Shown here: positions 1 to 9,470 of the stretch, one piece after another
How the letters are laid out: the number at the start of each line of letters is the position of its first letter
Numbering within the stretch: position 1 is the first letter of the stretch
Assembly (NCBI GenBank): GCA_009843915.1
Contig: VYCM01000001.1
Span: 1-64,000 of the forward strand
Length of the DNA stretch: 64,000 nt
Direction of reading: 5' to 3'
Source of the DNA: Acidimicrobiaceae bacterium
GTDB taxonomy: Bacteria; Actinomycetota; Acidimicrobiia; Acidimicrobiales; Aldehydirespiratoraceae
Program-made: the position numbers and the translations under genes
The notes under the pieces: generated by a model
Told to the model about the DNA's origin: nothing
What the model saw: only the letters and a program-made list of their open reading frames with translations
The model's database searches: none

Positions 1-132
1 GGGGGGCCTCCCGGCGCGGGGGAGGGGGGGTCGCCTACGCCACCAGGTCGAGCGCGGTGAAGACGCTTCTCGCTTCGTCCGATCTGTTCCAGCCGGCGGT
101 GCTCCCCGAGTGCGGGTGAGCCACTGAGCCGC

Positions 133-366
133 TCACACCTCGATGAAGATGCACTCCCCGGGGCATTCTTCGGCCGACTCGATCACGGCCTCTTCCTGTC
201 CCGCAGGCACCGCGGCGAGCCCGTCCGGGCCACCGGGATCGGAGAACACGTTGCCGTCTTCCACTACGTAAGCGAGCCCGTCGTCGAGGAGAGTGAAGAC
301 GTCGGGGGCGATCTCCTCGCACAACCCGTCCCCCGTGCACAAGTCCTGATCAATCCAGACCTTCAT
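133..366 (-). CDS. 3Fe-4S/4Fe-4S-type small ferredoxin
   Basis: This 77-residue acidic protein has the layout of single-cluster bacterial ferredoxins. CTGDGLC near residues 10-16 gives C-x5-C, and the C-terminal CPGEC supplies the remaining ligands. Ferredoxins of this kind carry electrons to cytochrome P450s or other oxygenases in the cytosol. The gene is transcribed divergently from the proteasomal ATPase gene, with 266 bp between them. The ATG at 366 is preceded by GAGAGG about 14 nt upstream, a weak and distant ribosome-binding site. The partner enzyme is not adjacent; P450 and Rieske enzymes lie far away in the window. The family call is firm, the exact cluster type is not. Confidence 0.85.
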   Translation of the reverse strand: MKVWIDQDLCTGDGLCEEIAPDVFTLLDDGLAYVVEDGNVFSDPGGPDGLAAVPAGQEEAVIESAEECPGECIFIEV

Positions 367-458
367 GTCGGTAGCGGTACCTCTCTTCAGTGGGGCTCTC
401 TACGTGGGGGCAGGCCCGACTCGGTCGGAGCAGCCCGCCGCGGACCGCTCTTCATCGC

Positions 459-464
459 AGCATA
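459..464 (-). promoter_or_regulatory. Putative -10 box for the ferredoxin gene
   Basis: TATGCT on the minus strand fits the TANNNT pattern seen before other genes here. It would give a leader of about 85 nt for the ferredoxin gene. No clear -35 was seen, so this is tentative. Confidence 0.35.
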
Positions 465-583
465 GCGGATGCTGGTCCTAAACATTGCCAGGAAGCCGGG
501 GCCATTGCCAACATCTCCGGTCCGGGAGTCTTCCAGTTTGGCGCTGCCGAGCACCAAATGCACAGTCTGGGGCCCGTGCCGTC

Positions 584-589
584 TAGGGT
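584..589 (+). promoter_or_regulatory. Putative -10 box (TAGGGT) for arc
   Basis: TAGGGT lies 43 nt before the GTG start of arc, giving a predicted leader of about 37 nt. Unlike many genes in this window, arc has a strong Shine-Dalgarno (GGGAGGTGA, 621-629), so a leadered transcript is consistent. Confidence 0.45.
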
Positions 590-632
590 GTCGTCCTACC
601 CGAAATCCAACACGCAGCGTGGGAGGTGAACC

Positions 633-2387
633 GTGAGCGAGGCCGGCACCGGCGATTCAGCGAGAGATCTGGACCGTCTGCGCCAGCTTGTGTCCGAGCT
701 GGAGAGCGAGGTTGCCTCACTGCGGCGGCGCCTGCACGACGCGCCTAAGCGGGTGCGGATGCTCGAGGAGCGGCTGGCCGACACGAAGGGCCGTCTCACC
801 CAGGCCGTGTCGCAGAACGAGCGGCTCACCACCATGCTCCGAGACGCGCGCGAGCACATCGGCTCGCTGCGCGAAGAGGTCGAGAAGCTCACCCAGCCGC
901 CCAGCGGATACGGCACCGTGCTCGGGTGCAACGACGACGGCACCGTGGACGTGCGGGCCGGGGGCCGCAAGATGCGGGTCGCGGTCCATCCCGAGCTCGC
1001 CGACGACCTCAAGGCCGGCGAGGAGGTCGCTCTCAACGAATCGTTCAGCGTGGTGCTGGCCCGCCGGCCGGATCGCACCGGAGAGGTGGCCACCGTCAAG
1101 GAGCTTCTGCCGGGGGGCGACCGGGCGGTAGTGCTGGGCCGCGCCGACGAGGAGCGGGTCGTCGAACTCAGCGCGGTGGTGTCGGCCGAGCCGATCCGCA
1201 GCGGCGACAACGTGCTCATCGACGCCTCGGGCGATCTCGTCATCGAGCGCCTGCCCCGCCCCGAGGTGGAAGATCTCATCCTGGAGGAGGTGCCCGACAC
1301 CTGCTACGACGATGTCGGCGGCCTCGACGCTCAGATCGAGCAGATCACCGACGCGGTTGAACTGCCGTTCGTGCACCACACCCTGTTCGCCGAGTACGAC
1401 CTGCCGGCGCCCAAGGGCGTGCTGCTCTACGGGCCGCCCGGGTGCGGCAAGACCCTCATCGCCAAGGCGGTGGCCAACAGCCTGGCCGGCAAGGTGTCGG
1501 AGCTGTCGGGCGACGCCAGGGCCCGTAGCTTCTTCCTGAACATCAAAGGGCCCGAGCTGCTCAACAAGTACGTGGGCGAGACCGAGCGGCAGATCCGCCT
1601 GGTGTTCCAGAGGGCCCGGGAGAAGAGCGAGCAGGGATGGCCCGTCATCGTCTTCTTCGACGAGATGGAGTCGCTGTTCCGCACACGGGGCTCGGGGATC
1701 AGCTCCGACATCGAGTCGACCATCGTCCCCCAGCTGCTGGCCGAGATCGACGGCGTGGAGGCCCTGCGCAACGTCATCGTGATCGGAGCGTCCAACCGCG
1801 AGGACCTCATCGACCCGGCCATACTGCGCCCCGGCCGCCTCGACGTGAAGATCAAGATCGAGCGGCCCGACGCCGAGGCGGCCGCGTCCATCTTCGCCCG
1901 CTACCTGATCCCGAGCCTGCCCATCGCGGCCGAGATGGTCGACGCCGTCGGCGGGGGCGACCCCGACAAGGCGGTGCGGGGCATGATCGAGCAGACCGTC
2001 GAGGACATGTACCGGCCCGCGGACCCCAACCGGTTCCTCGAGGTCACCTACCAGAACGGCGACAAGGAGGTCATGTACTACCGGGACTTCGCCTCGGGGG
2101 CCATGATCGAGAACGTGGTCCGGCGGGCCAAGAAGCTGGCCATCAAGAGGGAGATCGCCGGCGGGACCCGCGGCATCATGACCTCCGACCTGCTCGCTTC
2201 CGTGCGCCAGGAGTTCAAGGAGCACGAGGATCTGCCCAACACCACGAACCCCGACGACTGGGCCCGGATATCGGGAAAGAAGGGCGAGCGGATCGTGTTC
2301 GTGCGCACCCTGGTGTCCAGCGACGAGGAGGACATCGCCTCCGGCGGCCGTTCCATCGAGAGGGTGCAGACCGGCCAGTACCTGTAA
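633..2387 (+). CDS. arc: Proteasome-associated AAA ATPase (ARC/Mpa)
   Basis: A hexameric unfoldase that recognises pupylated proteins and feeds them into the 20S proteasome. The 584-residue protein is close to the usual family length of about 600. It has an N-terminal coiled coil (about residues 10-88, the Pup-binding part in this family), an OB region (about 90-210), then the AAA module: Walker A GPPGCGKT (267-274), Walker B VIVFFDE (338-344) and the second region of homology with GASNRED and RPGRLD (about 385-404). It ends in GQYL, the tail that docks into and opens the proteasome core. The GTG start at 633 follows a strong GGGAGGTGA site. dop, pup and prcBA lie downstream beyond an inserted transporter operon. 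Confidence 0.97.
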   Translation: MSEAGTGDSARDLDRLRQLVSELESEVASLRRRLHDAPKRVRMLEERLADTKGRLTQAVSQNERLTTMLRDAREHIGSLREEVEKLTQPPSGYGTVLGCNDDGTVDVRAGGRKMRVAVHPELADDLKAGEEVALNESFSVVLARRPDRTGEVATVKELLPGGDRAVVLGRADEERVVELSAVVSAEPIRSGDNVLIDASGDLVIERLPRPEVEDLILEEVPDTCYDDVGGLDAQIEQITDAVELPFVHHTLFAEYDLPAPKGVLLYGPPGCGKTLIAKAVANSLAGKVSELSGDARARSFFLNIKGPELLNKYVGETERQIRLVFQRAREKSEQGWPVIVFFDEMESLFRTRGSGISSDIESTIVPQLLAEIDGVEALRNVIVIGASNREDLIDPAILRPGRLDVKIKIERPDAEAAASIFARYLIPSLPIAAEMVDAVGGGDPDKAVRGMIEQTVEDMYRPADPNRFLEVTYQNGDKEVMYYRDFASGAMIENVVRRAKKLAIKREIAGGTRGIMTSDLLASVRQEFKEHEDLPNTTNPDDWARISGKKGERIVFVRTLVSSDEEDIASGGRSIERVQTGQYL

Positions 2388-2398
2388 TCGGACCCGGC

Positions 2399-3493
2399 GT
2401 GCGAGCAAACCCGATCGCGCCGATGCTGGTGCTGCTGATCGTCGTGGCGCTCGCAGCCGTGGCGTGCTCGGTGGATCAGCCTGCAGGCATGGCCGCCGCC
2501 GACGCGGTGGATCCCACGGCCGACGGCGACCTGCTCCGAACGGTGCGGGAGCGCGGCCGGCTGGTGTGCGGCGTGTCAGGCACCAGGGTGATCTTCTCGG
2601 AGACCCGGCCCGACGGCAGCGTGGTCGGGGTCGATGCCGACTACTGCCGCGTCGTCGCGGCGGCGGTGTTCGGCGACGCCGAGGCGGTGGAGTTCGTGTC
2701 GCTCACCACGGGGGAGCGCTTCACGGCCCTCCACACCGGTGTCATCGACGTGCTCATTCGCAGCACCACTTGGACCCAGAGCCGCGATACGGAGCTGGGC
2801 CTGGACTTCGGACCGGTGATCTACTACGACGGCCAGCAGCTCATGGCCCGGGCGGGTGACGGCTTCACGCCGACCTCGGGTGTGGCCGACATCGCCGGGG
2901 CGGTGGTGTGCGCCCTGGCCGGGACGACGACTGAGCAGAACGTCTCCGACGCAGCCGACGCCGCCGGGATCGACATCACCGTCACGACCTTCGAGGACTT
3001 CGACCAGATCACGGAGAACTTCATTCAGGGAGCATGCGACGTGGTCACCGCCGACGGCTCTGCGCTGGCCGGGCGCAAGGCCAAGCAGCAGCCCGACGAC
3101 CAGGAGTGGGTCATCTTCCCGGCCACCCCGATCTCCAAGGAGCCGTTGGCCCCGGTGTACCCGCAGAACCAATCCCGCTTCGGCGACGTTGTGAACTGGG
3201 CGGTGTACGCCACGATCATTGCCGACGAGAAGGGCATCACCCAGGCCAACGTCGACGCCATGGCGGCCGACCCGCCCGACGCCGAGACAGCCAGGCTGCT
3301 GGGCGCCTCCGACGACGAGCAGCAGTCGAACATGGGTCTGGCCCCCGACGCCTTCCGTCAGGCCATCTCCCAGGTGGGCAACTACGGCGAGATCCTCGGC
3401 CGGCACCTGGAGCCGGCCGGCCTCACCCGGGCCGGTTCGATCAATGCGAGTTGGCGCGACGGTGGCCTGATCTACGCCCCGCCGGCCCGCTGA
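2399..3493 (+). CDS. Amino-acid ABC transporter binding protein, copy 1 (AapJ-like)
   Basis: A periplasmic-type solute receptor of the general L-amino-acid (AapJ) class. The mature protein has the GDLLRTVRERGRLVCGVSG opening and conserved DADYCR, TTWTQSRD and YYDGQQLMAR segments. A short hydrophobic leader ends in AVAC, a weak lipobox, so a lipoprotein anchor is likely but not certain. The start is taken as GTG 2399, 12 bases after the arc stop; ATG 2423 is an alternative and neither has a clear Shine-Dalgarno. It is a close tandem paralogue (I estimate about 75% identity by eye) of the next gene, sharing the C-terminus LIYAPPAR. It is probably co-transcribed with arc. Permease and ATPase genes follow the second copy. 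Confidence 0.85.
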   Translation: MRANPIAPMLVLLIVVALAAVACSVDQPAGMAAADAVDPTADGDLLRTVRERGRLVCGVSGTRVIFSETRPDGSVVGVDADYCRVVAAAVFGDAEAVEFVSLTTGERFTALHTGVIDVLIRSTTWTQSRDTELGLDFGPVIYYDGQQLMARAGDGFTPTSGVADIAGAVVCALAGTTTEQNVSDAADAAGIDITVTTFEDFDQITENFIQGACDVVTADGSALAGRKAKQQPDDQEWVIFPATPISKEPLAPVYPQNQSRFGDVVNWAVYATIIADEKGITQANVDAMAADPPDAETARLLGASDDEQQSNMGLAPDAFRQAISQVGNYGEILGRHLEPAGLTRAGSINASWRDGGLIYAPPAR

Positions 3494-3544
3494 GCGTGCA
3501 CCGGATCGGCTGGGTGATTGTTCACACTACTGTCGAGCCGGAGC

Positions 3545-3573
3545 TTGAAAGAAGCGCGCCAAGCCAATACCGT
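3545..3573 (+). promoter_or_regulatory. Sigma-70-type promoter for the second amino-acid binding protein
   Basis: TTGAAA (3545-3550), a 17-nt spacer and TACCGT (3568-3573) form a well-spaced promoter between the two binding-protein genes. It predicts a start near 3580 and a leader of about 30 nt containing the GGAGGGA ribosome site. It would let the second binding protein and the importer genes be expressed independently of arc. Confidence 0.6.
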
Positions 3574-3610
3574 GGCAGCGTCATTGACAACCAGCCCACG
3601 GAGGGAACCA

Positions 3611-4777
3611 GTGACCAAGAACAAAGCACTGCTATGGCGCGCGCTTGCCGTGCTGTTTGCTGTGACCTTGATCGCCGCGTCATGCGGTGACGACGATGAA
3701 GACGCCGAGGTAACGGCGCCCAGTGAGACGGCGGCCCCGGCTACCGGCGATGACGAGCCTGACGCGCCCACCACGACAGTGGAGGACGTCGTCGACGACA
3801 CCCAGGACGGGGACCTGCTCGACACGGTCCTGGCCCGCGGCGAACTGAACTGCGGCGTTTCCGGTTCGGCGGTGGCGTTCTCGGAGACCCAGCCCGACGG
3901 CTCCCAGACCGGCTTCGACGCCGACTACTGCCGAGCGGTGGCCGCGGCGCTGTTCGGCGACGCCGAAGCGGTCGTCTTCACCCCTCTGACCGCGGCTGAG
4001 CGGTTCACCGCGGTGCAGACGGGCGAGGTGGACGTGCTGATGCGCAACACCACCTGGACCCAGAGCCGTGACACCGAGGTGGGCATGGACTTCGGTCCCA
4101 CCACCTACTACGACGGCCAGCAGCTCATGGCCCGCGAGGGCGACGGCTTCTCAGGCGGTTCGCAGGTGGCCGACATCGCCGGCGCGGTGGTGTGCACCAA
4201 TGCGGGCACCACGACCGAGCAGAACGTCGCCGACGCCGCCGAGGCAGCCGGGATCGAAATCGAACTCACCACCTTCGAGGACTTCGACCAGGTGACCGAG
4301 AACTTCATCAACGACGCCTGCGACGTGATCACCACCGACGGCTCGGCCCTCGTGGGTCGCAAGGCCAACCAGCAGCCCGCCGGCGAGAACTGGGTGATCT
4401 TCCCGGCCACGCCGATCTCCAAGGAGCCCCTCGGCCCGACCTACGGGCAGAACCAGTCCCGCTTCGCGGACGTGGTGAACTGGACTGTGTACGCCACGGT
4501 CATCGCCGATGAGAAGGGCATCAACTCGGGCAACGTGGCCGACATGGCGGCCAACCCGCCCGACGCTGAGGCGGCCCGCCTGCTGGGCGCAGCCGACGAC
4601 GAGCAGCAGTCGAACATGGGCCTGGCCCCTGACGCCTTCTACCAGGTGATCGCTCAGGTCGGGAACTACGACGAGATCTACTCCCGCCACCTGAACCCGG
4701 TCGGCCTGACCCGCGAGGGCTCGGCCAACGCCGGCTGGCTCGACGGAGGTCTGATCTACGCGCCACCGGCACGGTAG
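3611..4777 (+). CDS. Amino-acid ABC transporter binding protein, copy 2 (AapJ-like)
   Basis: The second tandem solute receptor of the AapJ class (388 residues). The GTG at 3611 is chosen because GGAGGGA ends about 4 nt upstream; an in-frame extension to 3518 lacks such a site. The leader has a positively charged start, a hydrophobic core and LIAASC, followed by an acidic, Thr/Pro-rich tether (GDDDEDAE onward) typical of a lipoprotein linker. The body closely follows copy 1, including DADYCRAVAAALFGDAEAV and TTWTQSRDTE. It has its own promoter and is followed by a strong hairpin before the permease genes, a layout that would make binding protein in excess of membrane components. Substrates within the amino acids cannot be told from sequence. 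Confidence 0.88.
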   Translation: MTKNKALLWRALAVLFAVTLIAASCGDDDEDAEVTAPSETAAPATGDDEPDAPTTTVEDVVDDTQDGDLLDTVLARGELNCGVSGSAVAFSETQPDGSQTGFDADYCRAVAAALFGDAEAVVFTPLTAAERFTAVQTGEVDVLMRNTTWTQSRDTEVGMDFGPTTYYDGQQLMAREGDGFSGGSQVADIAGAVVCTNAGTTTEQNVADAAEAAGIEIELTTFEDFDQVTENFINDACDVITTDGSALVGRKANQQPAGENWVIFPATPISKEPLGPTYGQNQSRFADVVNWTVYATVIADEKGINSGNVADMAANPPDAEAARLLGAADDEQQSNMGLAPDAFYQVIAQVGNYDEIYSRHLNPVGLTREGSANAGWLDGGLIYAPPAR

Positions 4778-4825
4778 AGGAACATCTCAAAAGCATGACC
4801 TAGAGAGCACGCTCGTCTAGGTTGA

Positions 4826-4857
4826 CGGGGGTCCGGGACAGCAGTCCCGGACCCCCG
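4826..4857 (+). terminator. Strong hairpin between binding-protein and permease genes (attenuator)
   Basis: A perfect 13-bp stem (CGGGGGTCCGGGA pairing with its complement) closes a 6-nt loop at 4839-4844; A4825 and T4858 can extend it. No run of T follows directly, so it may be a partial terminator or an mRNA-stabilising 3' end for the binding-protein message rather than a full stop. Confidence 0.7.
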
Positions 4858-4910
4858 TTGCCGTTTCCGTACTCGAAGACCGCGACCCACCGCCCCGGAG
4901 GCGCCCCCGC

Positions 4911-6446
4911 GTGTCCAACACCGATCAAGCCACGCTGGCCGCGACGCAGTCGCAGCGTCCGCCCTTCTACCGCGATGTCACCGTCGTCAAGTGGCTGGCC
5001 CAGGTGTTCACCCTCCTGCTGGTGGTCTTCGCCCTGTTCTTCCTGACCACGCAGGCCCTCGAGAACCTCGACCGCCAGGGGATCGAGATCAAGTACGACT
5101 TCCTGAGCATCGGGCTCGGGAGCGACCTCCGGGAGGGCATCGACACCGACCCCGACACCGCCGGCCGGGCGCTGTGGGCCGGAGCGGTCAACACCATACG
5201 CATCGCGGTGGGCGGGATAATCGCGGCCACCATCCTCGGGGTGCTGGTCGGCGTCGGGCGGCTGTCGAGCAACTGGATCGTCAGCCGCATGTGCAGCGTC
5301 TTCATCGAGACGGTCCGCAACATCCCGCTGCTGGTCCAGATCGTCTTCATCTGGGCGCTGGTCGCCACCTTCCCCGACGTGGAACTGGACCAGGGGCCCA
5401 TCAACGGCCTCCTGCACGTCTCCAACAAAGGCGTGTCGGTGCCGCGCGTCCACATCGACGACGGCTTCTACCAGTGGCTCATCTTCATCGCGGCCGGCTG
5501 GCTGGTCGGCACCTTCGTGAAGCGCCGCCAGGAGCGCCGTCACGACGCCACCGGCCGCGACACCTACCCGGTGCTGAGCTTCCTGGCGGTGCTGGCCGTC
5601 TTCGGCGCGGTGGGCTGGGTCGCCCATCCGATATTCGGCTGGGTGGGCGCAATCTTCGACTTCATCGGCGACGGGTTCTCCTCGTTGACTCCGGTCATCG
5701 TGCAGATCGTGCTGTCGCTGGCCGCCCTGGCCGCGGCGGCATGGTGGATCCGCCGCTTCCTGGCCCGGCTCCGCACGCCGGCGGGGCTCATGAAGCTCAC
5801 CGACGACGACAAGTTCCGGATCATCTTCGCCGGGGTGGGCGCCTTGGCGGTGATCGCCTTCGTGCTGGTGGGCTGGCCCGGACTGTCGAGCTGGATCATC
5901 AACTCCGGCACCGACCTGCTCGGCGTGATCGCCGACAAGTTCGGCGACGGCCGCACCGGGCGGCCCATCGACATCAAGGCGCCCGACGTCGAGCAGGTCG
6001 GCAACTTCCCCAACCCCGGCCCGGCCGGGCTGAACCTCACCCAGGGCGGCGCCGCGGTGTTCTTCGGTGTCGTGCTGTACACCGCGTCGTTCATCGCCGA
6101 GATCGTGCGGGGCGGCATCCTGGCTGTTCCCAAGGGCCAGACCGAGGCCGCCCAGGCGGTCGGTCTGCGGCGGGTGACGATGCTGCGCCGGGTCATCCTG
6201 CCCCAGGCCTTCCGGGTGATACTCCCGCCGCTGGGCAACCAGTACCTGAACCTCACCAAGAACACCTCGCTGGCCATCGCGGTGGGCTACAGCGACTTCG
6301 TGCAGGTGGGCCAGATCGTCTACAACCAGACCGGCAAGACGCTCGAAGTGATCTCTTTGTGGATGCTGTTCTACCTGGCCTGCTCGCTGACGATCTCGGT
6401 GGTGGTCAACTTCTTCAACATCCGCATGAAGATCGTGGAGCGCTGA
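4911..6446 (+). CDS. Amino-acid ABC transporter permease (AapQ/HisQ family)
   Basis: An inner-membrane permease of the general amino-acid importer. The family signature is at the C-terminal end: the EAA loop around IAEIVRGGILAVPKGQTEAA and AVGLRR, then the final helices (LTKNTSLAIAVGY). At 511 residues it is longer than the roughly 400 usual for AapQ; the extra length is a central segment with additional hydrophobic stretches (about residues 180-330). The GTG at 4911 has GGAGG 9 nt upstream. The next gene, the partner permease, starts 18 nt after its stop. It should pair with that protein and the downstream ATPase. Confidence 0.9.
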   Translation: MSNTDQATLAATQSQRPPFYRDVTVVKWLAQVFTLLLVVFALFFLTTQALENLDRQGIEIKYDFLSIGLGSDLREGIDTDPDTAGRALWAGAVNTIRIAVGGIIAATILGVLVGVGRLSSNWIVSRMCSVFIETVRNIPLLVQIVFIWALVATFPDVELDQGPINGLLHVSNKGVSVPRVHIDDGFYQWLIFIAAGWLVGTFVKRRQERRHDATGRDTYPVLSFLAVLAVFGAVGWVAHPIFGWVGAIFDFIGDGFSSLTPVIVQIVLSLAALAAAAWWIRRFLARLRTPAGLMKLTDDDKFRIIFAGVGALAVIAFVLVGWPGLSSWIINSGTDLLGVIADKFGDGRTGRPIDIKAPDVEQVGNFPNPGPAGLNLTQGGAAVFFGVVLYTASFIAEIVRGGILAVPKGQTEAAQAVGLRRVTMLRRVILPQAFRVILPPLGNQYLNLTKNTSLAIAVGYSDFVQVGQIVYNQTGKTLEVISLWMLFYLACSLTISVVVNFFNIRMKIVER

Positions 6447-6464
6447 GATGCCTGGAGTGCTGCG

Positions 6465-8612
6465 ATGACCGCGACGATGGGTGATCCGGCTGCGGGCGCA
6501 GGTCCGGTGGAGCCATGGGACGGCGAGCGCGAGCCCGCCCAGAAGCCCGAGGAGCCGAGCCTGTCGGCGGGCGAGTGGCTGGGCAGGAACCTGTTCTCCT
6601 CGCCGGTCAACTCGCTGCTCACCGTCGTCTTCTCGCTGCTGGTGCTGCTGGCGGTGCGGGGCCTGCTCAACTTCACGTTCAGCGAGGAGCGGACCTGGCG
6701 GGCCGTCAAGACCAACATGCGGTTCCTGTTCACCCACGCCTACCCCCAGGATCAGTACGCACGAATCTGGGTCTGCGTGGGCGCCATCGCGGTGCTCTCC
6801 GGGCTGTCGGTGGGACTGCTGGCCCGGGTGGGGCGCGGCATCTCGATGAAGAAGCTGTCGATGAACCTGATGGCCACCGGCGGCGTGATCGCGCTGGGGA
6901 TCGTGCTGCGCGAGCCCTCGGCGATCGTCGACGACGAGGGCGTGGCCCTGCACCGCGACGTCTCAGCGGTCGCCGGCGGCGGCTCCTTCGCCGGCTGGTT
7001 GGACGCCAACGCCTTCACGGTGCTGGCCGTGCTGGTGTTGGCCAACGTCGCGCTCGCTCTGTGGTTCCACCTCCAGGGCACCTACCTGCGGGGCGGGCCG
7101 GAGCCGAGGACCGCTCACGGTGCGCTGGTACTGGTGAGCGTCGGTGTGCTGATCGTGCAGCAGTACGCGACCGGCGAGGTCGTCCGGGAGTCGTTCGCCG
7201 ACGCCATGTCGGACCGGGCCTGGTGGTGGCTGGCCGCGGCCGTGCTGGTTGGCGGGGGCGCGGCCCTGTGGCTCGGGCTGGGCGACGCCCGCCGGCGCAA
7301 CACCTTCGTGCCGGCCATGTACGTGTTCTTCGTCGGCTCCGGGTTGATGGTGCTGTCGGCGTGGGTGTACCCGTGGGGGCACTACGGCTTCCTGGAGGGC
7401 GAGTTCATCAACGAGCCCGGTCGCACGGTGGCGATGACCACCAAGCTGCCGTGGACGGTCATGCTGGTCCTGCTGGTGGCCACCTACGAACTGGGACGGG
7501 TGCTCAGGGCGGCCGGGGCGGGCCCGAAGCTGCGGGTCCCGCTGAACCTGCTGTGGGTTCTGACCCCCTTCGTCCTGTACTGGGCGGTGCTGCGCGACCC
7601 CGACCTCGACTGGGACCACGTGCTGTCCACCGACCTCCCGATGGCGGTGTTCTTCGCCGCCTTCGGGGGCGTAGTGGTGTGGTTCCTCGCCCACCCCCGC
7701 ATCGGCGAGGCTGGAAGGGTGATGGCTGCCGTGCTGGTGGCGGTGGCCGCGCTCAACTGGGTGGCCGCGTACTTCGGGTGGTACCCGATGCTCCAGAAGG
7801 CGCGGATCAGCTTCCTGCTGCTGGCCGTGGTCGCCCTGCTGGCCCACAACTTCGCCGGGGACCGCTCCCAGCGGCTGAAGCTGGTGGCCGCGTGGGTGGC
7901 GACCATGGCCGTGTTCCACTGGCTGGTCACGCTGGTCAACTCGCCCTCGACCGTCGACACCCCCACCGACGCCCTGATCGGCGGTTTCGGCATCACCCTC
8001 ATCGTGGCCGTGTTCACGCTGCTGCTGGCGTTCCCGATGGGCGTGCTGCTGGCGCTGGCCCGCACGTCCAAGCTGCCGATCTTCAGGGTGCTGTCCACCG
8101 CCTACATCGAGGTGTTCCGGGGCGTGCCGCTGATCACGGTGCTGTTCTTCTTCACCCTGATCTTCAACCTGTTCCTTCCCGACAACATGACCCTGGTGGA
8201 CATCGCCGGGGCCACCATCGGCTTCGCGCTGTTCTCGGCCGCCTACCTGGCCGAGAACGTCCGCGGCGGGTTACAGGCCGTCCGCCGCGGCCAGTACGAG
8301 GCCTCCGACGCGGTCGGGTTCACCACCGTCCAGCGCACCCTGTTCATCGTGCTGCCACAGGCGCTGCGGGTGTCGATACCGCCGCTGGTCGGCCAGGTCA
8401 TCGCCACGTTCAAGGAGACCTCGCTGCTGGCCATCGTCGGCATCTTCGACTTCCTGCGGATCGCCGACAAGGTCATCTCCGCCCAGTCGGAGTTCCTCGG
8501 CGTCAAGCGCGAGGGCCTGCTGTTCGTGTCGTTCATCTACTGGATCTTCGCCTACAACATGTCCAAGCACAGCCAGCGCCTCGAGAAGCGGCTGGGAGTG
8601 GGGGAGCGCTAG
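6465..8612 (+). CDS. Oversized amino-acid ABC transporter permease (AapM/HisM family)
   Basis: A second inner-membrane permease of the importer. The recognisable HisM-type transport domain occupies only the last 200 residues or so, including the EAA loop at [20 protein letters not shown] and the helix [15 protein letters not shown]-like segment. The protein has 715 residues against about 380 for AapM, because some 450 residues with many extra hydrophobic helices precede the domain. The first 40 residues are Pro/Glu-rich and cytosolic in character. ATG 6465 is used; ATG 6477 is also in frame. The extra membrane region has no function I can name. Confidence 0.85.
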   Translation: MTATMGDPAAGAGPVEPWDGEREPAQKPEEPSLSAGEWLGRNLFSSPVNSLLTVVFSLLVLLAVRGLLNFTFSEERTWRAVKTNMRFLFTHAYPQDQYARIWVCVGAIAVLSGLSVGLLARVGRGISMKKLSMNLMATGGVIALGIVLREPSAIVDDEGVALHRDVSAVAGGGSFAGWLDANAFTVLAVLVLANVALALWFHLQGTYLRGGPEPRTAHGALVLVSVGVLIVQQYATGEVVRESFADAMSDRAWWWLAAAVLVGGGAALWLGLGDARRRNTFVPAMYVFFVGSGLMVLSAWVYPWGHYGFLEGEFINEPGRTVAMTTKLPWTVMLVLLVATYELGRVLRAAGAGPKLRVPLNLLWVLTPFVLYWAVLRDPDLDWDHVLSTDLPMAVFFAAFGGVVVWFLAHPRIGEAGRVMAAVLVAVAALNWVAAYFGWYPMLQKARISFLLLAVVALLAHNFAGDRSQRLKLVAAWVATMAVFHWLVTLVNSPSTVDTPTDALIGGFGITLIVAVFTLLLAFPMGVLLALARTSKLPIFRVLSTAYIEVFRGVPLITVLFFFTLIFNLFLPDNMTLVDIAGATIGFALFSAAYLAENVRGGLQAVRRGQYEASDAVGFTTVQRTLFIVLPQALRVSIPPLVGQVIATFKETSLLAIVGIFDFLRIADKVISAQSEFLGVKREGLLFVSFIYWIFAYNMSKHSQRLEKRLGVGER

Positions 8613-8652
8613 CCGTGCCGACCGTCCACACACACCGCAGGGGGATGAAGCC

Positions 8653-9432
8653 ATGAGTGTCAGCGACGCCACCACCGCCTTGACCGAGGAGCTCGCCGCC
8701 CGCGACGACATGATCGTCTGCGAGGGGGTCAACAAGTGGTTCGGGGACTTCCAGGCCCTCGACGGGATCACCGCCGTCATCAAGGAGCGCGAGGTGGTGG
8801 TGGTGCTCGGCCCGTCGGGCTCGGGAAAGTCCACCTGGATCCGCTGCATCAACCGCCTCGAGGCCCATCAGGAGGGCCGCATCGTCATCGACGGTGTGGA
8901 GCTGACCAACGACCTGCGCAACATCGAGAAGATCCGCTCCGAGGTCGGCATGGTGTTCCAGCAGTTCAACCTGTTCCCGCACCTCACCGTGCTCGACAAC
9001 ATCATGCTGGCGCCTATCTGGGTCCGCAAGAAGCCGAAGGGGGAGGCCGAGGAGCTGGCCCGCTCGCTGCTGGAGCGGGTCGGCATACCCGAGCAGGCCG
9101 AGAAGTACCCGGGCCAGCTCTCGGGCGGCCAGCAGCAGCGGGTGGCCATCGCCCGGGCTCTGGCCATGGAGCCCAGGATCATGCTCTTCGACGAGCCGAC
9201 CTCCGCGCTGGATCCCGAGATGATCAAGGAGGTCCTCGACGTGATGAAGGAGCTGGCCCTGTCGGGAATGACCATGATGGTGGTCACCCACGAGATGGGC
9301 TTCGCCCGCGAGGTCGCCGACCGGGTGATCTTCATGGAGGACGGCCAGATCGTCGAGACCGGCACCCCCGAGCACTTCTTCACCAACCCCCAGGAGGAGC
9401 GCACCAAGCTGTTCCTCTCCCAGATCCTCTAA
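8653..9432 (+). CDS. Amino-acid ABC transporter ATP-binding protein (AapP/GlnQ family)
   Basis: The cytoplasmic ATPase of the importer (259 residues, usual length for the family). It shows Walker [10 protein letters not shown] (about 53-61), the Q-loop in [12 protein letters not shown], the signature LSGGQQQR, Walker [13 protein letters not shown] and the switch histidine in [11 protein letters not shown] 8653 lies 40 nt after the permease stop, with GGGGATGAAG just upstream. It is the last gene of the five-gene importer block. The next gene, dop, has its own promoter. Confidence 0.95.
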   Translation: MSVSDATTALTEELAARDDMIVCEGVNKWFGDFQALDGITAVIKEREVVVVLGPSGSGKSTWIRCINRLEAHQEGRIVIDGVELTNDLRNIEKIRSEVGMVFQQFNLFPHLTVLDNIMLAPIWVRKKPKGEAEELARSLLERVGIPEQAEKYPGQLSGGQQQRVAIARALAMEPRIMLFDEPTSALDPEMIKEVLDVMKELALSGMTMMVVTHEMGFAREVADRVIFMEDGQIVETGTPEHFFTNPQEERTKLFLSQIL

Positions 9433-9458
9433 CCCCGACAGCTTCTCGCACGTCTCGC

Positions 9459-9464
9459 TAGCGT
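9459..9464 (+). promoter_or_regulatory. -10 box TAGCGT of a leaderless dop transcript
   Basis: TAGCGT ends exactly 6 nt before the dop GTG at 9471, and no Shine-Dalgarno is present. A start of transcription at the G of the start codon is predicted. Confidence 0.6.
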
Positions 9465-9470
9465 CGGTCT

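Noticed and set aside
35-340. A minus-strand frame of 101 codons covering the ferredoxin gene.
   Set aside because: It overlaps the ferredoxin almost fully in another frame and shows an Arg-rich composition typical of shadow frames. Bases 1-132 hold nothing I can support.
4800-6953. A long minus-strand reading frame (717 codons) opposite the permease genes, and similar ones such as plus-strand 60330-62609.
   Set aside because: High GC content leaves long open frames opposite real genes. The composition is Arg/His/Gly/Gln-rich with no recognisable domain, while the opposite strand encodes clear proteins.
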